From NCBI RefSeq assembly GCF_014203535.1, contig NZ_JACHJI010000010.1:62001-126000 (forward strand): a stretch of DNA of 64,000 nucleotides, in the 5' to 3' direction. The position numbers were made by a program, and so were the translations under genes. Shown piece after piece: positions 27,636 to 35,266 of the stretch. The notes below the pieces were generated by a model. It saw only the letters and a program-made list of their open reading frames with translations. It was not told where the DNA came from and did not search any database. How positions within the stretch are numbered: the stretch's first letter is position 1; every line of letters starts with the position of its first letter. The stretch comes from Streptomyces griseomycini. Its GTDB lineage: Bacteria > Actinomycetota > Actinomycetes > Streptomycetales > Streptomycetaceae.

Positions 27636-29675
27636 ATGGCACGCCGCACCCGCGACAGACGGCTCCTCACGGCCACCGGGCTCACCGCCGCCCTGGCCAC
27701 CGGCGCCGCCCTGATCCCCGGCCCGACGTCCGCCGCCCAGGCCGCGGACATCCCCTCCGTCACCGTACGGCCCGACCCCTCGTACCAGCAGGAGAGGTTC
27801 GAGGGCTGGGGCACCAGCCTCGTCTGGTTCGCCAACGCCACCGGCGACTACCCGCCGGAGATCCGCGAGAAGCTCGCGCAGCTCCTCTTCGGCGACGACG
27901 GCCTGGCCCTGAACATCGCACGCTACAACATCGGCGGCGGCAACGCCCCCGACGTGAAGGACTACCTGCGCGCCGGCGGCGCGGTCGAGGGCTGGTGGAA
28001 GGCGCCCGCGGGCACCACCCGCGAGGACACCGACTGGTGGGACGCCGAGGACCCCGCCGACTGGAACGAGAACGCCGACGCCACCCAGCGCTGGTGGGTG
28101 GACCGCATCAAGAAGGACATCACCCACTGGGAGACCTTCAGCAACTCCCCGCCCTGGTTCATGACGGTCAGCGGTTACGTCTCCGGCGGCTTCGACGCCA
28201 CCGCCGACCAGCTGAGGACCGAGTCGGTCGACGACTTCGCCGCCTACCTCGCGGGCGCCACCGAGCGGCTGGAGAAGGCGCACGGCATCGAGGTCGACAC
28301 CGTCGACCCCTTCAACGAGCCGAACACCCCCTACTGGAGCACCCGGCTCGGCCCGGACGGCGAACCCGTCGGCGGCCGCCAGGAAGGCGCCCACATGGGC
28401 CCCGAGCTCCAGGAGAAGGTGCTGCACGCCCTCGCCCCGGCGCTGAAGAAGGCGGGGACCGGGGCGGAGATCTCCGCCATGGACGAGACCAACCCGTCCA
28501 CCTTCGCGCGGAACTGGAACGCCTACTCCCCCGAGGCCCGCGCTCTCGTCGGCCAGATGAACGTCCACACCTACGGCACCGGCCAGCGCACCACCGTGCG
28601 GGACCTCGCCAAGGCCGGGGACAAGCGGCTGTGGATGAGCGAGGTCGAGGGCGACTGGGGCGACGGGCAGAGCTTCACGGACATGCGCCCCGGTCTCGGC
28701 CTCGCCCAGCGCATCGTCGACGACCTGCGTGAACTGGAGCCGCGGGCCTGGGTGTTCTGGCAGCCCGTCGAGGACTACGACAACATGAAGCCGGGCGGCG
28801 AGTCCGCCGCGGGCGGCAACTGGGGCGAGATCCAGCTCCCCTTCGGCTGCACCGCGAAGGACACTCTCGAGACCTGCCCCGTCTACACGAACACGAAGTT
28901 CGACACCGCCCGCAACTTCACCCACTTCATCAAGCCCGGCGACCGGCTGATCAAGGTGGACGACACCTCCAGCGCGGCCGCGGTGACGAAGAACGGCAAG
29001 GGTGCCTCGCTCGTCCACGTCAACAGCACCACCGAGGCGCGGAACGTCACCCTCGACCTGTCCGGATTCCGCACCATCGGCCGGAACGCGACCGTCACGC
29101 CCGTCGTGACCAGCGCCGACGGCAAGCTGGAGCGGCGCGAGCCCATCAGGGTCACCGACCGCGCGGCCACCTTCACCGTGCCCGCCCAGTCGGTGACGTC
29201 CTTCGTCGTCAAGGGTGTCTCCGGTGTCGCGAAGGACGCCCCACTGCTGCGCAAGGGCCACACCTACACCCTGACCGGCGTGCAGAGCGGCAAGGCGGTC
29301 ACCGTCGCGGACGACGGCACTTCCCTCGTCGTCGGCTCGGGTGACGGCTCGGCCTCCCAGCAGTGGCGGCTGAGCGCGGTGCGTCCCGACGACGGCGTGC
29401 GTCAGCGCTACGCGTTCACCAACCCGGTGGACGGCAGGCGCCTGGCCGTACGGGACGACGTGCCGGTGGCCGAGCCCGACACCGGCGAGCGTGACCCGGC
29501 CGCCGAGTGGATCATGTCCACCACGGGCGACGGCACCTGGACCCTGGTCAACGCGGCCACCGGACGCCTCCTGGAGGTCGGCGGACAGGCCACGCACGAG
29601 GGCGCCGCGGTCACCACCTGGCCGCCCAACTCCGGTTCCAACCAACGCTGGACGGTCACGGACGTCACGGACTGA
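27636..29675 (+). CDS. Secreted GH30 endo-beta-1,6-galactanase with ricin-type lectin domain
   Basis: A 679-residue exported enzyme. Residues 1 to about 37 are a basic signal peptide ending AAQA; the RRTRDRR start could suit Tat or Sec. The GH30 catalytic domain has ERFEGWGTSLVWFAN, SNSPPWFMTVSG, acid/base Glu228 in DPFNEPN and nucleophile Glu336 in LWMSEVEGDWG. A beta-sandwich side domain follows, then a single ricin-type (CBM13-like) repeat region from about 545 to the end (WIMSTTGDGTWTLVNAATGRLLEVGG, WPPNSGSNQRWTV). The subfamily resembles characterised Streptomyces endo-beta-1,6-galactanases, which cut arabinogalactan side chains. A GGGAG site lies seven bases before the start. Confidence 0.88.
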   Translation: MARRTRDRRLLTATGLTAALATGAALIPGPTSAAQAADIPSVTVRPDPSYQQERFEGWGTSLVWFANATGDYPPEIREKLAQLLFGDDGLALNIARYNIGGGNAPDVKDYLRAGGAVEGWWKAPAGTTREDTDWWDAEDPADWNENADATQRWWVDRIKKDITHWETFSNSPPWFMTVSGYVSGGFDATADQLRTESVDDFAAYLAGATERLEKAHGIEVDTVDPFNEPNTPYWSTRLGPDGEPVGGRQEGAHMGPELQEKVLHALAPALKKAGTGAEISAMDETNPSTFARNWNAYSPEARALVGQMNVHTYGTGQRTTVRDLAKAGDKRLWMSEVEGDWGDGQSFTDMRPGLGLAQRIVDDLRELEPRAWVFWQPVEDYDNMKPGGESAAGGNWGEIQLPFGCTAKDTLETCPVYTNTKFDTARNFTHFIKPGDRLIKVDDTSSAAAVTKNGKGASLVHVNSTTEARNVTLDLSGFRTIGRNATVTPVVTSADGKLERREPIRVTDRAATFTVPAQSVTSFVVKGVSGVAKDAPLLRKGHTYTLTGVQSGKAVTVADDGTSLVVGSGDGSASQQWRLSAVRPDDGVRQRYAFTNPVDGRRLAVRDDVPVAEPDTGERDPAAEWIMSTTGDGTWTLVNAATGRLLEVGGQATHEGAAVTTWPPNSGSNQRWTVTDVTD

Positions 29676-29696
29676 CCGGCCCCCGTCCCACGACGC

Positions 29697-29737
29697 CGGC
29701 CGGGTCGCGGCACCCCCGCGGCGGCACGACCCGGCCG
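29697..29737 (+). terminator. Hairpin after the galactanase gene
   Basis: CGGCCGGGTCG (29697-29707) pairs with CGACCCGGCCG (29727-29737) around a 19-base loop. It lies between the GH30 and acetyltransferase genes and could lower expression of the last gene. Confidence 0.55.
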
Positions 29738-29753
29738 CCCCATCGGAGGATCC

Positions 29754-30386
29754 ATGGCACACGACGACCCCGAGCGCGAGGTACGCCGCCGCATGGCGCA
29801 CCACGAGCTGTACACCGACTCCGCGCCCGGCCTGGAACGCCTCGAGGAGGAGCGGTTCCGCGGCAAGGAACTCGCCGCCGAGTACAACGCCACCGGCCCG
29901 CGCGACCAGGAGGCCCGCCGCGCCCTCCTGGACAAGCTGCTCGGTTCGGTGGGACGAGGGGTGTGGATCGAACCGCCGCTGTACGTCGCCTACGGCAGCC
30001 ATGTGCACCTCGGCGACGACGTGTACGTCAACTTCGGCCTCACCCTGGTCGACGACGTCGAGGTCTTCGTCGGCGACCGCGTGATGTTCGCACCCCATGT
30101 CACCATCAGCACCACCGGCCATCCCGTCCACCCGGAACTGCGCCGGGACGGCAGCCAGTTCTCGGCGCCAGTGCGCATCGAGGACGACGTGTGGATCGGG
30201 GCCGGCGCGGTGATCCTGCCCGGCGTGACCGTCGGGCGGGGCTCGGTCGTCGGCGCGGGCAGTGTGGTGACCGCCGACGTGCCGCCGATGACGGTCGTCG
30301 CCGGGACCCCGGCCCGCGTCCTGCGGCCGATCACCGACGCGGACCGGCAGTGGACGTACCGGCCGCCCGGTACCGCACGGGCCTGA
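29754..30386 (+). CDS. Sugar O-acetyltransferase (LacA/Maa type)
   Basis: A 210-residue left-handed beta-helix acetyltransferase. The N-terminal Mac domain (RRRMAHHELYTDSAPGLERLEEERFRGKEL) is followed by hexapeptide repeats (VHLGDDVYVNFGLTLVDDVEVFVGDRVMFAPHVTI, then WIGAGAVILPGVTVGRGSVVGAGSVV). The His in TTGHP matches the catalytic His. It would acetylate galactosides or glucosides using acetyl-CoA, perhaps to detoxify non-metabolised sugars. Position at the end of a galactoside island parallels lacA in the lac operon. GGAGGA precedes the ATG. Confidence 0.88.
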   Translation: MAHDDPEREVRRRMAHHELYTDSAPGLERLEEERFRGKELAAEYNATGPRDQEARRALLDKLLGSVGRGVWIEPPLYVAYGSHVHLGDDVYVNFGLTLVDDVEVFVGDRVMFAPHVTISTTGHPVHPELRRDGSQFSAPVRIEDDVWIGAGAVILPGVTVGRGSVVGAGSVVTADVPPMTVVAGTPARVLRPITDADRQWTYRPPGTARA

Positions 30387-30403
30387 GCCGGGCCCGGCGC
30401 CGC

Positions 30404-31675
30404 TCACCGGGCACCGGGCCCGGCGCCGATGGTCACCACGCGGGCCCAGTCGGGCGGGGTGTCCGGTGCGTAGTAGGGGTCGTCCTCGTTCCCTGACGGG
30501 TCCGAGCACTGCCGGGGGAACAGGCCCACCACCGTCCGGCAGGGTGGCCGGGTGTCCGGCCAGGGTGTCCGGCCGTCGGTGAGGACGACGACGACGTCCG
30601 GGCGGGGCCGCGAGGCGAGCGCCCTGGCGAAGCCGGTCCGCAGGTCCGTGCCGCCGCCGCCCGTCAGCGGGATCCCCTCGGCGCGGCACAGCCGGTGCAC
30701 CCCGCCGGCCGCCGCGTCGCAGGGCACCACGGAGACCATGTCACGGCGGCCGCCCACGGCACGGGAGATCGCGGCCACCTCCAGCAGCGCGCTGCCCAGT
30801 TCGCCGTCGCTGACCGAGCCGGAGGTGTCGATGACGACCGACACCCGGGGCGGTGTGCGCCGCAGGCTCGGCAGCACGGCGCCGGGCACCCCGGCCGAAC
30901 GCCGGGCCGGCCGGCCGTAGCTGTAGTCGTCGCCCGCGCCGGAGCCGGAGACCGCCGAGCGGAGCGCCGCGCCCAGCAGCTCCCGCCAGGGCTGCGGCGG
31001 GTGGAACGCCTCCTCCGCCCACCGCCGCCACCCCTTCGGCGCGTCGCCCGGCCGGGCGGTGATGCCCTGCGCGACCCGGAAGCGCACCGCGTCGCGCTCC
31101 TGTTCGCTGAGTCCGTGCGCGCCGTCCGGGCCCAGGTCCCACTCCCGTTCGAGTCCGTCGGCACCGCTGCCGCAGTCCAGCCAGACCATGCCCTGGGTGT
31201 ACGGGCCCAGCCGGAACTGGCGCAGGTAGTCCTCCATCAGCTCCCCGGCGGACAGCCCCAGCGTCTCGGGCAGGACCACGTCGCCGGGTCGCGGCAGCCC
31301 GTCGCCGTACACGTCGTCGTTGATCTCGCAGTCGGCGGCGATGTTCATCCGCAGCCGTTCCCCCGGGCCGTGCAGTCCGCGCTCGCGGGCGACCCGGTCG
31401 CCGCGTCCGTGGTGGTCGCGCAGCAGGTGCGACACCTCGTGCACCCAGACGCCGGCCAGTTCTTCCACCGGCGTACGGTCCACGAACGCCGGCGAGACGT
31501 AGCACCTCCAGTGCCGGTCGACGGCCATCGTCGGGACGCGCCGGGACCCGACGGGGCGCAGCGCGAACAACGCCGTGGCGAGGTAGGGCCGGACGCGGGC
31601 GGCGTGCAGCCGGGCGGCGAGGAGCTTGTCGAGGTCGAGTGCGGGGGCCGGGGTCTTCGGCGGGCGGGTGGTCAT
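30404..31675 (-). CDS. DUF2201-type metallopeptidase-like and vWA-like protein
   Basis: A 423-residue cytoplasmic protein of the DUF2201 type. The N-terminal half carries HEVSHLLRDHH (zinc-type HExxH at 79-83). The C-terminal half is a vWA-like domain with MIDAS motif D283-T-S285-G-S287, GGGGTDLRTGF and LTDGR. Its ATG overlaps the TGA of the MoxR gene (ATGA), implying coupled translation. MoxR ATPases commonly pair with a vWA protein to remodel or activate another protein; here the vWA partner also has a possible protease site. The biological target is unknown. It is the last gene of a three-gene operon. Confidence 0.82.
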   Translation of the reverse strand: MTTRPPKTPAPALDLDKLLAARLHAARVRPYLATALFALRPVGSRRVPTMAVDRHWRCYVSPAFVDRTPVEELAGVWVHEVSHLLRDHHGRGDRVARERGLHGPGERLRMNIAADCEINDDVYGDGLPRPGDVVLPETLGLSAGELMEDYLRQFRLGPYTQGMVWLDCGSGADGLEREWDLGPDGAHGLSEQERDAVRFRVAQGITARPGDAPKGWRRWAEEAFHPPQPWRELLGAALRSAVSGSGAGDDYSYGRPARRSAGVPGAVLPSLRRTPPRVSVVIDTSGSVSDGELGSALLEVAAISRAVGGRRDMVSVVPCDAAAGGVHRLCRAEGIPLTGGGGTDLRTGFARALASRPRPDVVVVLTDGRTPWPDTRPPCRTVVGLFPRQCSDPSGNEDDPYYAPDTPPDWARVVTIGAGPGAR

Positions 31676-32904
31676 CGGCCCGCCTTCGCCCCGGCCGCCG
31701 TCCGGGCCGCGGCGTGGTCCGCGCGCCGGGACAGGGACACCACGGAGGTGAGCCGTTCGATCCTCGCCGGCACGTCCCAGTCCTCGCGGCGCAGTGCGGC
31801 GAGGGTGGTCGCGGGGACGACGACCAGGTCGGGCGCCCCGGTGTCGGCCGCACGGGCGAGGAGCGCCCATGCGGCGTCCCAGCGGGACTTCTCGGGGCGG
31901 GCGCGCACCGCGGCCACCACCGCGTCGAGCACGGCCTGGCGCAGATCGCCCCGCTCGGGCAGGTCGGCGCCCGCCGGGTCGGCGAGCAGCACCTCGGGGT
32001 CGGGGAGGTCCATCCGGTCCAGGCTCGCCAGCAGCTCCAGCCCCGGTCCGTCGCCGACGGTGCCCCGGACCAGCAGGGAGAGGACGTCGCGGGAGGAGCC
32101 GGCGGCGGTCGCGAAGGCGATGAGGTGCAGGGTCATCTCCCAGCTGCGCGGCGAGGGCCAGGGGCCGCCCCGGCGTGTTTCGCCGTTGGGCAGCCGGTGC
32201 ACCAACGGGGGCCGGGCGGTGAGGAACCCGCACACCGCGCGGCGGGCGAAGTCCACCGCCTCGGGCAGCCTGTCCGGGTCGAGCCGGGGCAGGGTGGCCC
32301 GGGGCCAGGTGCCGCCGAGACCGCGGACGACGACCTCGTGGTCGTGGGTCCACTGCAGGTGCACGAACCGGTTGGCCAGGGGCGGGCTGAGCTCCCAGCC
32401 GTCGGCCGCCGAGGCGCGCGGGTTGGCGGCGGCCACGATCCGTACGCCGGGCGGCAGCCGGAGAGCCCCGATGCGCCGTTCCAGCACGAGTCGCAGCAGG
32501 GCGGCCTGGACGGCGGGGGGCGCGGTGGACAGCTCGTCCAGGAACAGCAGCCCCCGGCCGGCCCGTACCAGGCGCACGGCCCAGTCCGGCGGGGCCATCG
32601 GCACGCCCTGTTCGGCGGGGTCGTCCCCGACGACGGGGAGCCCGGAGAAGTCCGACGGCTCGTGGACGCTGGCGATCACGGTGGTCAGGGGCAGGTCCAG
32701 GGACGTGGCCAACTGGTTCAGTGCCGCGGTCTTGCCGATCCCCGGCTCGCCCCGGAGCAGTACGGGCAGGTCGGCGGCGACGGCCAGGGTCAGGGCCTCC
32801 AGCTGGACGTCGGGCCGCGGTTCGGTGGAGGTGTCGCGCAGGAGGGTGAGCAGGTCACCGGCGACGTCGAGTCGGGAGGCGGCGGGAAGGGCGTGTGAAG
32901 GCAT
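31672..32904 (-). CDS. MoxR-family AAA+ ATPase
   Basis: A 410-residue ATPase with Walker A GEPGIGKT (52-59), Walker B LLFLDE (119-124), sensor-1 IVAAANP and the MoxR-type WELSPPLANRFVHL arginine-finger region. The C-terminal 200 residues are helical and end Ala/Arg-rich. It overlaps the DUF2201 gene by four bases and follows an unrecognised gene by 57 bases. It is probably the motor of a MoxR-vWA chaperone-like pair. Confidence 0.88.
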   Translation of the reverse strand: MPSHALPAASRLDVAGDLLTLLRDTSTEPRPDVQLEALTLAVAADLPVLLRGEPGIGKTAALNQLATSLDLPLTTVIASVHEPSDFSGLPVVGDDPAEQGVPMAPPDWAVRLVRAGRGLLFLDELSTAPPAVQAALLRLVLERRIGALRLPPGVRIVAAANPRASAADGWELSPPLANRFVHLQWTHDHEVVVRGLGGTWPRATLPRLDPDRLPEAVDFARRAVCGFLTARPPLVHRLPNGETRRGGPWPSPRSWEMTLHLIAFATAAGSSRDVLSLLVRGTVGDGPGLELLASLDRMDLPDPEVLLADPAGADLPERGDLRQAVLDAVVAAVRARPEKSRWDAAWALLARAADTGAPDLVVVPATTLAALRREDWDVPARIERLTSVVSLSRRADHAAARTAAGAKAGR

Positions 32905-32961
32905 GGGTGATCACCTGGGGTGTGTGTCGTGGTGCAGGCGTGTGGGTGTCCGGGGCGCGCG

Positions 32962-34365
32962 TCAGCCGCGGGTGGCGTGGCGCGGGTGTGCGCGTCGGTC
33001 GTCGGGACGGGGGCGGGCCGGGTAGACCCACTGGGGTGCGGGTCCGCTCAGACCCGACCGGTACAGCCCGTACGCGAGCCGCCGCGCCGCGGCCGCCTCG
33101 AGTTCGTCCCGCAGCGGGCCGCTGCGCAGGCGCGCCTCGGGTCCCAGCAGGTCCTCGACGACGGCCAGCGCGCCGGCGATGTCGCCGTGGTCCAGGCGTT
33201 CCCGGACGCCGGTGAGGCAGTCCGGACGCCGGTGTGCCCGGTCGATGGCCTGCAGGCAGGGAAGCGGAGTGCCGGTCAGCGCGACCAGCAGCTCCTCCCG
33301 TCCGATCTCCTCCGGGTCGTGGTCCAGCGGGGCCAGTACGCCGTCGACCGGACCGATCCGGTGCCGGGCCCCCCGGCACTCCACGAGATGGGGTCGCCCT
33401 GCCGGCTCCGGGGCCCGGGGCGGGCCGGTCGGCGCCCGCTCCGGTACGAGTGCGGAGGCGACCAGCGGGTGCAGCCGGCCGGCCTCGATCGCACCGGTGC
33501 GGAGCAGTTCCAGGTCGGGGAGTACGTAGGTCGCCGCTTCGGGCAGGACGGGCAGGGCGGGGGCGGAGCCGCCGGTGGGTGCCGGACCGATCCGCAGGGC
33601 GGGCGCCGCGCGGCTGTCCCCGTCCTCGGCGAGGTCCAGGCGCAGCCGCTGCCGGGCCCCGACGCGCACGGTGACGGAACCGGTCGTCCGTCCCAGGTCG
33701 TGGAGCACGATCCGCGTCTCGTCGGCCCAGCGGTCGACGGCACAGTGGTGGCCGGGCGGGAGCGGCCCCGGCGGATCCGGGTCCGTCGCAGGCGTGTCGT
33801 CGCGGGCCGGCCGGTCGGCTCCGGTGCGGAGCCGCAGCTCGTCGGACCTGCGCGCGTCCCACAGGTGGCGGTGCAGGTCGAGGCGGAACCGCGGGCCGGG
33901 ACGCGGATGCGGATGCGGGGCGGCACCGGCCTGGAGGCGGTCGCCGTCCCACAGGGCGAGGCTGATCCGCTGACCGCCCTCCGCCCAGGCGGGCGGAGTC
34001 CGGACCACCAGGTGCACCCGGCACGGCCCGTCGCGGCCCGGGACGTGGTACCGGGCCAGGGCGACGGTCAGGCCGGGCCGCAGGAGTCCGTCCGGGGCGA
34101 TCCGCGGCATGTGCCAGCGCAGCAGGTCGGGCGCCAGGTGCCGGAGGTCGGCCCGGACCCGGGTCGCCAGCTCCCGCCCGTGGGTGCGCGCCAGGTGACG
34201 CAGGTTCAGGTCGACGTCGACGCCCGCGGCGGCGCACGCCCCCGCCCAGTCCCCGACGCGTCGGCGGGCGGTCGCGGTCTCGATCATGGAGGGCGGCACG
34301 GCGTACTCACGTACGCGCCGCCAGAAGGAAAGGCGGGGATTCCCGTTCGCGGTCCGTGGGTGCAT
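32962..34365 (-). CDS. Unrecognised 467-residue protein, first gene of the MoxR/DUF2201 operon
   Basis: I do not recognise a named domain. The N-terminal 100 residues look helical (VREYAVPPSMIETATARRRVGDWAGACAAAGVDVDLNLRHL, then RVRADLRHLAPDLLRWHMPR). Residues about 110-260 are beta-rich with Pro/Arg linkers (CRVHLVVRTPPAWAEGG, RIVLHDLGRTTGSVTVRVG). The C-terminal third is helical (IDRAHRRPDCLTGVRERLDHGDIAGALAVVEDLLGPEA) and ends in an Arg/His-rich tail. No signal peptide or membrane segment is seen. The start is ATG 34365 with AAGGTGAG upstream. Operon position suggests it is the substrate or adaptor of the MoxR-vWA pair. Confidence 0.7.
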   Translation of the reverse strand: MHPRTANGNPRLSFWRRVREYAVPPSMIETATARRRVGDWAGACAAAGVDVDLNLRHLARTHGRELATRVRADLRHLAPDLLRWHMPRIAPDGLLRPGLTVALARYHVPGRDGPCRVHLVVRTPPAWAEGGQRISLALWDGDRLQAGAAPHPHPRPGPRFRLDLHRHLWDARRSDELRLRTGADRPARDDTPATDPDPPGPLPPGHHCAVDRWADETRIVLHDLGRTTGSVTVRVGARQRLRLDLAEDGDSRAAPALRIGPAPTGGSAPALPVLPEAATYVLPDLELLRTGAIEAGRLHPLVASALVPERAPTGPPRAPEPAGRPHLVECRGARHRIGPVDGVLAPLDHDPEEIGREELLVALTGTPLPCLQAIDRAHRRPDCLTGVRERLDHGDIAGALAVVEDLLGPEARLRSGPLRDELEAAAARRLAYGLYRSGLSGPAPQWVYPARPRPDDRRAHPRHATRG

Positions 34366-34696
34366 CAGCACTCACCTTGCGCGGACAGGACCCCCAATCT
34401 GAGAACGGAATGAGTGGTCATCGCGGCGAGCATAGCCCGCCGCCCATGAGCTGTCAGGTGCTTTTCGGCGTACCGGCGGTGGTGCCGAAGCGGACCGGAG
34501 CCGAGCGCCGCGGCGGTCCTCCCGCTGCGGAGAAGGGTCTCGTCCCTCGACGGGGCGGCCCCGGGGGATGGCGCCCGCAGCCAAGAGTTAACGGACCATT
34601 GGGCGGCATGTGGTGTGGAGGGGCGGGCATCACGGGCATTGTCTTGTCATGAACCTGCGGCCCGAGGGGCGGGCCGCAGTCTCATGGAGGTGTGGG
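34366..34696. other. 331-base divergent gap before the phospholipase gene
   Basis: This contains the promoters of the MoxR operon and the phospholipase gene. I see an A/T-richer GTTAACGGACCATT near 34588-34601 and a strong GGAGG six bases before ATG 34697, but no clear operator. Confidence 0.35.
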
Positions 34697-35149
34697 ATGC
34701 ACCGAAGACTCGCCACCGCGCTCGCCGCTTCGGCCCTGGCCCTGACCGGTGTCGTCGGCACCGCCACGGCGGCCGACGCCGCCCCCGCCGACAAGGCCCG
34801 GGTCCTCGCGAGCTGGACGCAGACCAGCGCATCGAGCTACAGCCTCTGGAGCGCGGCACGGGCCAACCAGTCCGCCTGGGCCGCCTACGGATTCGACTGG
34901 ACCACCGACCACTGCTCGTCCTCCCCCGACAACCCGTTCGGCTTCCCCTTCTCGACGTCGTGCGCCCGCCACGACTTCGGCTACCGCAACTACAAGGCCA
35001 TGGGCACCTTCGACGCCAACAAGGCACGACTGGACAGCGCCTTCTACGAGGACCTCAAGCGGGTCTGCGCCAACTACGGCGGCGCCACGAAGACCGCCTG
35101 CAACAGCACCGCGTGGACGTACTACCAGGCCGTCAGGGCCTTCGGCTGA
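34697..35149 (+). CDS. Secreted prokaryotic phospholipase A2
   Basis: A 150-residue exported enzyme. Signal peptide MHRRLATALAASALALTGVVGTATAADA is followed by a helical PLA2 domain with the catalytic pair His92-Asp93 in CARHDFGYRNYK and an upstream Ca-loop region DHCSSSPDNPFGFPF. Four Cys (73, 89, 124, 135) could form two disulfides, as in the Streptomyces violaceoruber enzyme. It would release fatty acids from the sn-2 position of phospholipids outside the cell. GGAGG lies six bases before the start. Confidence 0.92.
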   Translation: MHRRLATALAASALALTGVVGTATAADAAPADKARVLASWTQTSASSYSLWSAARANQSAWAAYGFDWTTDHCSSSPDNPFGFPFSTSCARHDFGYRNYKAMGTFDANKARLDSAFYEDLKRVCANYGGATKTACNSTAWTYYQAVRAFG

Positions 35150-35190
35150 GCACACCGCACGCCGGGCCGGGGACCGCCGGCGGCGGAGGA

Positions 35191-35249
35191 CACCGCGGGT
35201 TCCTGCGACGAGGGCGTTCCTCTCCTCGCCCCCCGCAGGACCCGCGGTG
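35191..35249. terminator. Long hairpin between phospholipase and siderophore permease genes
   Basis: CACCGCGGGTTCCTGCG (35191-35207) pairs with CGCAGGACCCGCGGTG (35234-35249) with a single bulge. The 26-base loop can itself pair (CGAGG with CCTCG). It is placed between two convergent genes and is a good bidirectional terminator. Confidence 0.8.
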
Positions 35250-35266
35250 CCCCGGCCGGGCGCGGC

